A DNA stretch of 64,000 nucleotides from Zychaea mexicana (lineage: Eukaryota; Mucoromycota; Mucoromycetes; Mucorales; Lichtheimiaceae), in the NCBI RefSeq assembly GCF_025766255.1, contig NW_026516714.1, positions 124,001-188,000 of the forward strand, given 5' to 3'. Below are positions 58,019-64,000 of the stretch, in pieces. The translations under genes were made by a program, and so were the position numbers. Under the pieces are notes generated by a model. The model was not told the DNA's origin. It worked only from the letters and a program-made list of their open reading frames with translations, and made no database searches. The first letter of the stretch is position 1. The number at the start of each line of letters is the position of its first letter.

Positions 58019-60126
58019 ATGCTGCAGATTGAACAGCATCATCACCAGCAACAGCAGTTTCGACAAGAGTATCATGACAATAACGGAGGCGGTGCGTTGC
58101 CTCCACCACCCAATTACTACTATCTCCACGGTAACAGCATTGGCCACCACCCCGACGCTTTGGCCACCCCGCCAAGCAGCAGCCTGTACTCTTTGCATCA
58201 ACAGCATCAACAGGAGCAGCAGCAGCATCCACACAACCATCAACACCAACAATCTAATTATCATCAACATCCTCACCATAGTAGCATGGATCATGACCAT
58301 GCGTCCGTAGCACTGTCAGCGCCAACGCATGCTCCACTGACCACGAATGTCTATCATGACAACAGCACGCATATGGATGATACGGAAGCAGCAGCAGGCG
58401 GTGGTCTTGTAGAGAGGGACCAGTTTCCAAGCAGCGAAGAGTTCGAGTCTATTGTTCAAGGATATCTAGACAACCTTTCATCGAAGAAAAGGGACAAGGC
58501 CTTGATCGACTGCCATCGATACTCCCTGATCATCCGAGTGCTGAAAGATCCCCGGAACACAGCCATATCAACTGCTCAGTTTCGATTCTGGGTCAAGAAG
58601 ATGTTTCAGCTGGTGCCATTATACAGCGGCATTGAGGTGGTGTGTCACGACAATAAGCCCGTTGCAATGCGCGAAGAGATCTATGCCATCCTTGTGCGAG
58701 CTCACAAGGAAGCAAACCATGGTGGTCGAGATAAAACTTCTGCATTGGTAAGTAGTTCTCAAATCATATAAAAGGTTATTTAGAGATTCTAAGCTTTCTA
58801 TGCTTTCGTCCCCTGCCCCCTTTTGTACACAACACTCTAACACAACTACAACAACACTAGGTCCGGAGGCGATACTCATGGATTCCTAAGGAATTAATCG
58901 CCCGCTTTGTTCGGCACTGCCCCTTCTGTATCTCGCGACGTAACGGAAGTTCAAGTCCGCCTATTGGTCTCCTGCCAAGGACACCACCAGATTACTCCAC
59001 TACCGCAATGTCTGCTGCTGCACGGGGTAATAACAGCTGCAGCACGCAGCCACCGCCAATGACAAGCCTTTCATATCTTCCTATGGAGCTAAAATCTGCG
59101 TCCACTGAAGACGATGACCTTAGCACGACCAACAGAAGCGAACATCAAATTTGGCCGAACAATGACCGAAGTCATCATCATCATCATTATCAACAGCCGT
59201 ATTTCACCTCACCACCACCATCAGCACCGGTCGGCGCCGCATCTCCTCCCTCTCCAGCATCAGGGCCTGTATCAGTAGATTTTAGTGGTGGAGGCGAAGT
59301 TACACCCTCTTCGGCAGCACCACCGGCTTCCTCGTGTTCTGGCATACCTCCTGTCTCCTTTGAGGCATCCAACACCCTTTACCATCACCCAACATTGCTG
59401 TCCCAATGTGATATTACTTCTTTGGGCTATACTGATGTCTCTGCCAACGAGCATGCGGGGAACCATCCTCCATACAACACCATGTGTTATACTGGCACAT
59501 CTGAAAGCACTTTGCCTATGACAACAACCACTCCTCCACAAGAGCAACAACAGCCGCCACCATCACGACAACTTGAACAACCACAACCACAACGGAATAG
59601 CAACAATTCATCTGTCACATTGACAGCTTCGGTATCCACAGCAACAGCAGCAGCAGTAGCAGCAACGGGTTCATACTACTATGCACCACCACCACCACAA
59701 CAACAACAAAATAACATGTCGTATGTCACCAATAACAGCAGTAACGAACATTGTCAATCATCCAATACAATTCTTCAGCGACCCCGCGCAAGTCGCGATG
59801 CTGTGATGCTTCATCATCCGTTATATTCCCAGTCCTCTTCTTTACCCTCGTCTTCATTCTTGTCATCTTCATCGTCATCTTCAACGTCTACATCATCACC
59901 CGTTTCACCGACAAACTCGACTGCAGCTACTCCTCCGTTCGCTACAACTACAACACCATCGTCGTCATCAACGAGAACAATATCATCATCGTCGTCTATA
60001 CTTGGCTATCCTCAGAGTATGTATATGCAGCATCCATCACCACCACTACCTCCTTCATCCAACGCCTCATCCACGGCTCAATCTGATACGATCGATTTCA
60101 TCGGTCAATCTCAACGTCAATTCTAA
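58019..60126 (+). CDS. H2C2 (integrase-type) zinc-binding protein with low-complexity arms
   Basis: Two exons, 58019-58747 and 58861-60126, give 664 residues. The first 140 residues are rich in His and Gln. A folded part (about 142-270) begins FPSSEEFESIVQGYLDNL and continues with HRYSLIIRVLKDP and FRFWVKKMFQLVPLY. It ends in a zinc motif His229-x4-His234-x28-Cys263-x2-Cys266 (AHKEANHGGRDKT before the intron, SWIPKELIARFVRHCPFC after it). This is the H-H-C-C arrangement of integrase zinc domains, also used by histone-promoter-binding factors of the Spt10 type. No integrase catalytic core follows. Instead there are 390 residues of Ser, Pro, Thr and Gln-rich sequence. A nuclear regulator is a reasonable guess, and the function is unknown. 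Confidence 0.85.
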
Positions 60127-61333
60127 GCTCCTTTGACAATGACGAACGATTATTCCTATCTCGTAAATAACACAAAAAACAATGAAAAAAACGATTATTT
60201 TTTCTTCTTGGAGAGGAGATCCTTTTTTATTTTCCAATCTTCGTGCGACCGTGCAGCAGGGCTTCTTCCGTTTTCCAAGCACCCAAAACAAAACACATCT
60301 TGTTTATATCATATATGATAAAAAATGCTCTGCAGTAGTCGTAAATAATCTATATTATACATATACCCTCTGTTTCGTTTCCCCCTTCCCAGCCCCTCTT
60401 ATTGCCAACTCTTTATTTTTATTTTTATTATTCGGTTATGTGTGTACGTGTCTACCATATCCTTTTGATAGGTAGATGCGGTGCCGTTCTTCGTTCTTAT
60501 TAGCTCCGTTTTCTTTTTACATTATTGTTCACCACCTTTTTATATATTCGCCTTTGTCCTTCTTCTTCATCGATTGCTGCCCTGCTCTCTCTCAACCGCT
60601 GCTCAGACGTTTTTTCCCTTGTTAACGGACCATCACGCCTAGGTGCTCTTCTCTCCATCATCATCTTCCTCCCCCGCCTTCTTACTTTTACTTAATACTT
60701 TGATTTTTTCTCAAGCACACTTTTTCTATTTTCTATATTACCGTCAAACTTTTTTTTCAATGTGTATGCCCCATATCTCTTATATACTCTCTCTCTGCTC
60801 TTTTCTTAATCCTTCTGTGGTGCTTCGTGTAAATTTATCTATCATGATAAAAAAAACATAACTTTTTTTTTCTCGGTTATCAGATCGTATTAAGTAGCAC
60901 TGTCTAATGTTTATCATGGAGTATTCAATATGTATCTGACGTGCAAGACTTTCCGATTTGTTGCACTAAAAGTTAATGCCTTATTACGTATAGTTAATAC
61001 TTATAAATCCTCATTAATAGGTATATGTACACCATATTCTTTGCCACCCACACTTATAGTACTATTTTCCGCTAGCAAAACTTTTTCCCCTGCTGGTGGT
61101 TTTTTACTCGGTTATTGCAATCACATCCTCATATACAGTACCAACATCCCTTCTCTACAACTGTACCTCGAGCAAGTGACCACATGCCAATAGGCGCCGG
61201 TCCAGCTAGTCTTCCATAATAAACATAGAATTTTCGACTTCTATGTACACGATTATTGCTACCTAGTATAAACTACGCATACATACAGCAGCAAACAAAA
61301 ATTCACTTTATGCAAAGTATACAGTATGCTTCT
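60127..61333. other. Convergent 3' flanks of the H2C2 and PLD genes
   Basis: T-rich and CT-rich DNA on the left, AT-rich on the right, with no supported gene. The 3' UTR of the H2C2 gene probably occupies the first few hundred bases. Confidence 0.5.
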
Positions 61334-64000
61334 TTAATCAAAGATCTCTAACGGAGCTAATTTATCCCTGTTATGTAAGAATTCGTTTTGATCATCCTCT
61401 TCCTCCAAGAAATGAATAGGCCAAATGACCAAGTGCCCTTGAACTCGAGATAAATACTCGTATGCACGCGCTGGCTCTGCGCCCGTGTCGGATGATGATG
61501 AAAGTCGTTGCTGCTGCTGCTGCTGTTGTTGTTGCTGTGTATCATGGTTGGAACCTGCTGCTGCGCCATTGTTGTTGCTCGTGCTACTATTACTACCTGT
61601 AGTAGTATGGGTATTTTGGCTGTATCGACGACGCGCACCTGAAAGCATCATTTCTTTATGCGTTCCACTTGTTGCAGGATCTTTGCGTCCAAGACAGGTC
61701 TTTGCAATATAATTAAACTCGTTGTAGTCGTCCCATGTCTGCACATTGTTATCGGGCATCACCAAAAATGCGCATCGGAACAAATGGCTGTTACGCCGTG
61801 CAGTGGTATGCCATACGTTCATAAATTTCGAGTCCAACGGGTCACGCAATATCCTGTGCATGTAGTCCCGGTTGTTGTTGCTGCTGCTATTTCCAGCCAA
61901 GAGCTCATCACCATTGTCGCTCCCTGTGCCATCAATATCAGGGTCACAACAAAGTTTTTCCCAGAATTGTGTATGTTGCTCGTGCTTTTGTGTGCATGTA
62001 ATTGAGCTACTTGAAGTCGTGCTCTTCTGTGCTTCTGCTGCTGTTCTTGACATTGTCCTCGGAAAAGAAGATCTGCGATGATTCACTGTTATATTAAGAC
62101 TATTATTGTTTGCTGCCGTCGATGTACTTGGAGAAGAAGAAGGTAGCGCTTGTGATGATGGTGATGAAGAGGCAAGATTGTTGGCATTGTTGGTATAGGC
62201 AGGTGCCCACGGTGGCCGTGTGCATACTGCAGGAGCCTTGTAGATATTTTGATTTTGACTTTTCTCGAAGTGCTGACGTCCAAACAAAGAAGCATTAGCT
62301 TGCACACTTTCAGAACGTGTTGCTTGCTCTGTCTCCGATTGCTTTTTGCTGCTGTTGTTGTCGTTATCGGCAACATCCTCACTCTTATCATCGCTATGAT
62401 CACCATCAACGTTATTGACAGTAGCAGACTTTTGTTCCAATGCATTTTCAATATCCAGGCCAAGATGCTCACTCATAAGTCGCATCCGTAAAGATTGCGC
62501 GAACGCACCCACTTTGGCCGGGGCGCCTCGCAATGTTGATGCAACTATCTCGTTGTCATGGATGCATGCAGCTATTTCGGAGTCACGGTTGCCGAGCTGC
62601 GAACGTTCGTTGATGTTTGCCGATCCGATGATGACCGTGCGATCGTCGGCAATCAAAACCTGATACAAAAGTCAGTATAAGAGTTAAGCATGATGATATT
62701 CCTTGACTATCCCTTTTCGTCAGCTCCCCATTACTCATTTCCCTTTTTATCCCACCCATAAAAGGTAATAAACCTAGCTTGACACGTGTCGTTATTACCT
62801 TCGCGTGGACATACACCTGCTCTGTCACCAACTGACCATCGTCAAGCTCACCCCAATTGCGGAGTCCATAAAACGTAATGTATTCTTCCGGATTATCAAT
62901 ACCAGCCGACCGGAGCCGGCCGAAAATAGAGTGTGGTCCACGATTAATTGACTTATATTGGCAGTGCATGATAAGTCGTACAGTCGAACCCTCTGAATCA
63001 TTGATTGCGGATTGAAATCCAGGGATAAGGGGTAATACAATGATTGCACGCCAATGAAGCCTTTCTTCTTTAGCTCTGATAATACGGTTCACCAACGCGT
63101 CGCCGATCCGATTCATAATTTTAGTCGATCCACATTGTGTTGAGGTGATAAAAAACTGATTCTCTAAATATCACGTTGAAATAATGCGTGTACATGAGTT
63201 AATTTACTAGTATCTTTAGTACTAATAAGGCGTCACTGGTGCATCTATACGCTGACGAGAATAGAAAATAGTACCAAAAACACTTTACCAATATAGACGA
63301 AATGTTCAGAGTTTTCAATCACTTCGACATAGGCGTTTTGGATGCTTTGCTCCACATGATCTCGGATGCCAAGGCTCCATTGAGAGACACTGCGCAACAG
63401 TTGGATGCAACAGACGTGGGATACTGGCAATTGACCCATTTTTTGCGCATCACGGGGACTTTCACTCGTATGATGATGACGATTGTCGCGACCACCCGTA
63501 TTGCGAGTAGTGCTAGCAGTAGAGGGATTGACGGAGAAACAAGGGGATATATCGGGCTTCGCCAAGAGAAGCGGCGTTGGACGTTTAGGAGGTGTTGCCT
63601 TGCTGCGCCGCAAAAAGTTCCATCGCTGTACAAAGTGGCGAGCGATATCGCGCGCAGGCTGGCCTGTGATCTTCAATGATACATCATGCCATGGCATCCG
63701 TGGTAATTTCGTGCGATCCATGTTATCCTCAAATGGCTTGTCCAATGTATGAAAATCAAGAATACGTGGATTGGAATAGTCTTTTCCCGGCCATATTTGC
63801 GGATGTTTGTTGTCTGGCGCCAAGCTTGGATCACCATCGTCGACCACAACGTGTTGATATGTATCCCATCGACCAAAACAGAGGTCGATTCCACCAATGA
63901 ATGCCACCAGATTGTCAACCACGCATATCTTCTCGTGGTGGGCCCAGAAGAGAACGTTATTTTTGTTGAAAATGTCGGCGGCGCGCGAAGGATGCCGCTG
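61334..64000 (-). CDS. Phospholipase D, Spo14/PLD1 type (partial, N-terminus outside window)
   Basis: Hydrolyses phosphatidylcholine to phosphatidic acid. Three exons are visible, 64000-63289, 63163-62799 and 62659-61334, giving the last 800 residues; the gene continues past the right edge, where PX and PH domains would be expected. HKD motif 1 is HHEKICVVD, followed by FIGGIDLCFGRWD. The second motif, H-A-K then V-L-I-A-D-D, is split by the intron at 62660-62798 and followed by IIGSANINERSQLGNRDSE. Both have the H-x-K-x4-D spacing. IMHCQYKSINRG, the region before motif 2, also fits. After motif 2 there is an insertion of about 150 Ser, Asn and Asp-rich residues before the conserved DPLDSKFMNVWHTTARRN block. 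A polyglutamine run lies near the C-terminus. Confidence 0.94.

Noticed and set aside
61357..62491. Long alternative frames on both strands in the PLD exon
   Set aside because: They are shadows created by CAG, CAA and AGC-type repeats of the real exon.

Overview
The window is nuclear DNA of a fungus, most likely an early-diverging one of the Mucoromycota type. This is inferred from gene content and architecture. Tryptophan synthase is a single alpha-beta fusion, as in fungi. Genes are densely interrupted by short GT-AG introns (20 exons in NAA25, 12 in the B56 gene, 9 in NUF2). Intergenic DNA is AT-rich with microsatellites. No species can be named from sequence alone. No rRNA, tRNA, CRISPR array or complete transposon was recognised.

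Layout from left to right: 0-4.5 kb is gene-poor, with a decayed ORF (237-650) and a tandem repeat with internal inverted arms (1222-1483). 4.6-8.8 kb holds alpha-tubulin (+) facing the kinetochore gene NUF2 (-). 10.4-16 kb holds a tandem pair of monocarboxylate-type MFS transporters; the left copy is damaged at its 5' end and the right copy is intact, with two consecutive microexons. 16.9-18.7 kb is a UCH37-type deubiquitinase (-). 21.3-23.8 kb is a secreted GH36 alpha-galactosidase (+). 24.6-27.8 kb has two very small paralogous WWE-like genes (-), flanking a decayed unknown gene. 29.5-31.3 kb is an AVT3/4-type vacuolar amino-acid transporter (-). 34.2-38.4 kb is NAA25, the NatB auxiliary subunit (-), divergent from tryptophan synthase (39.5-41.8 kb, +). 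42.2-43.4 kb is an SRF/Mcm1-type MADS-box factor (-). 44.5-48.2 kb is a PP2A B56 regulatory subunit (-). 49.3-51.6 kb is a Bcs1-type AAA ATPase (+). 51.6-58 kb is gene-poor, with a MITE-like element. 58.0-60.1 kb encodes a protein with an integrase-type H2C2 zinc-binding motif in low-complexity sequence (+). 61.3-64 kb is the C-terminal part of a Spo14/PLD1-type phospholipase D (-), running off the right edge.

The genes do not form a pathway. Most are housekeeping genes (tubulin, NUF2, NAA25, tryptophan synthase, B56, PLD) mixed with transport and secretion genes. The most unusual items are the two 64-66-residue WWE-like genes with the same TATA octamer at the same distance from their ATG, the MFS pair (one decayed, one with 14- and 18-base exons), and the H2C2 protein. 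Splice models were built by eye. The summed exon lengths keep the reading frame in every gene called intact, but no transcript data were available.
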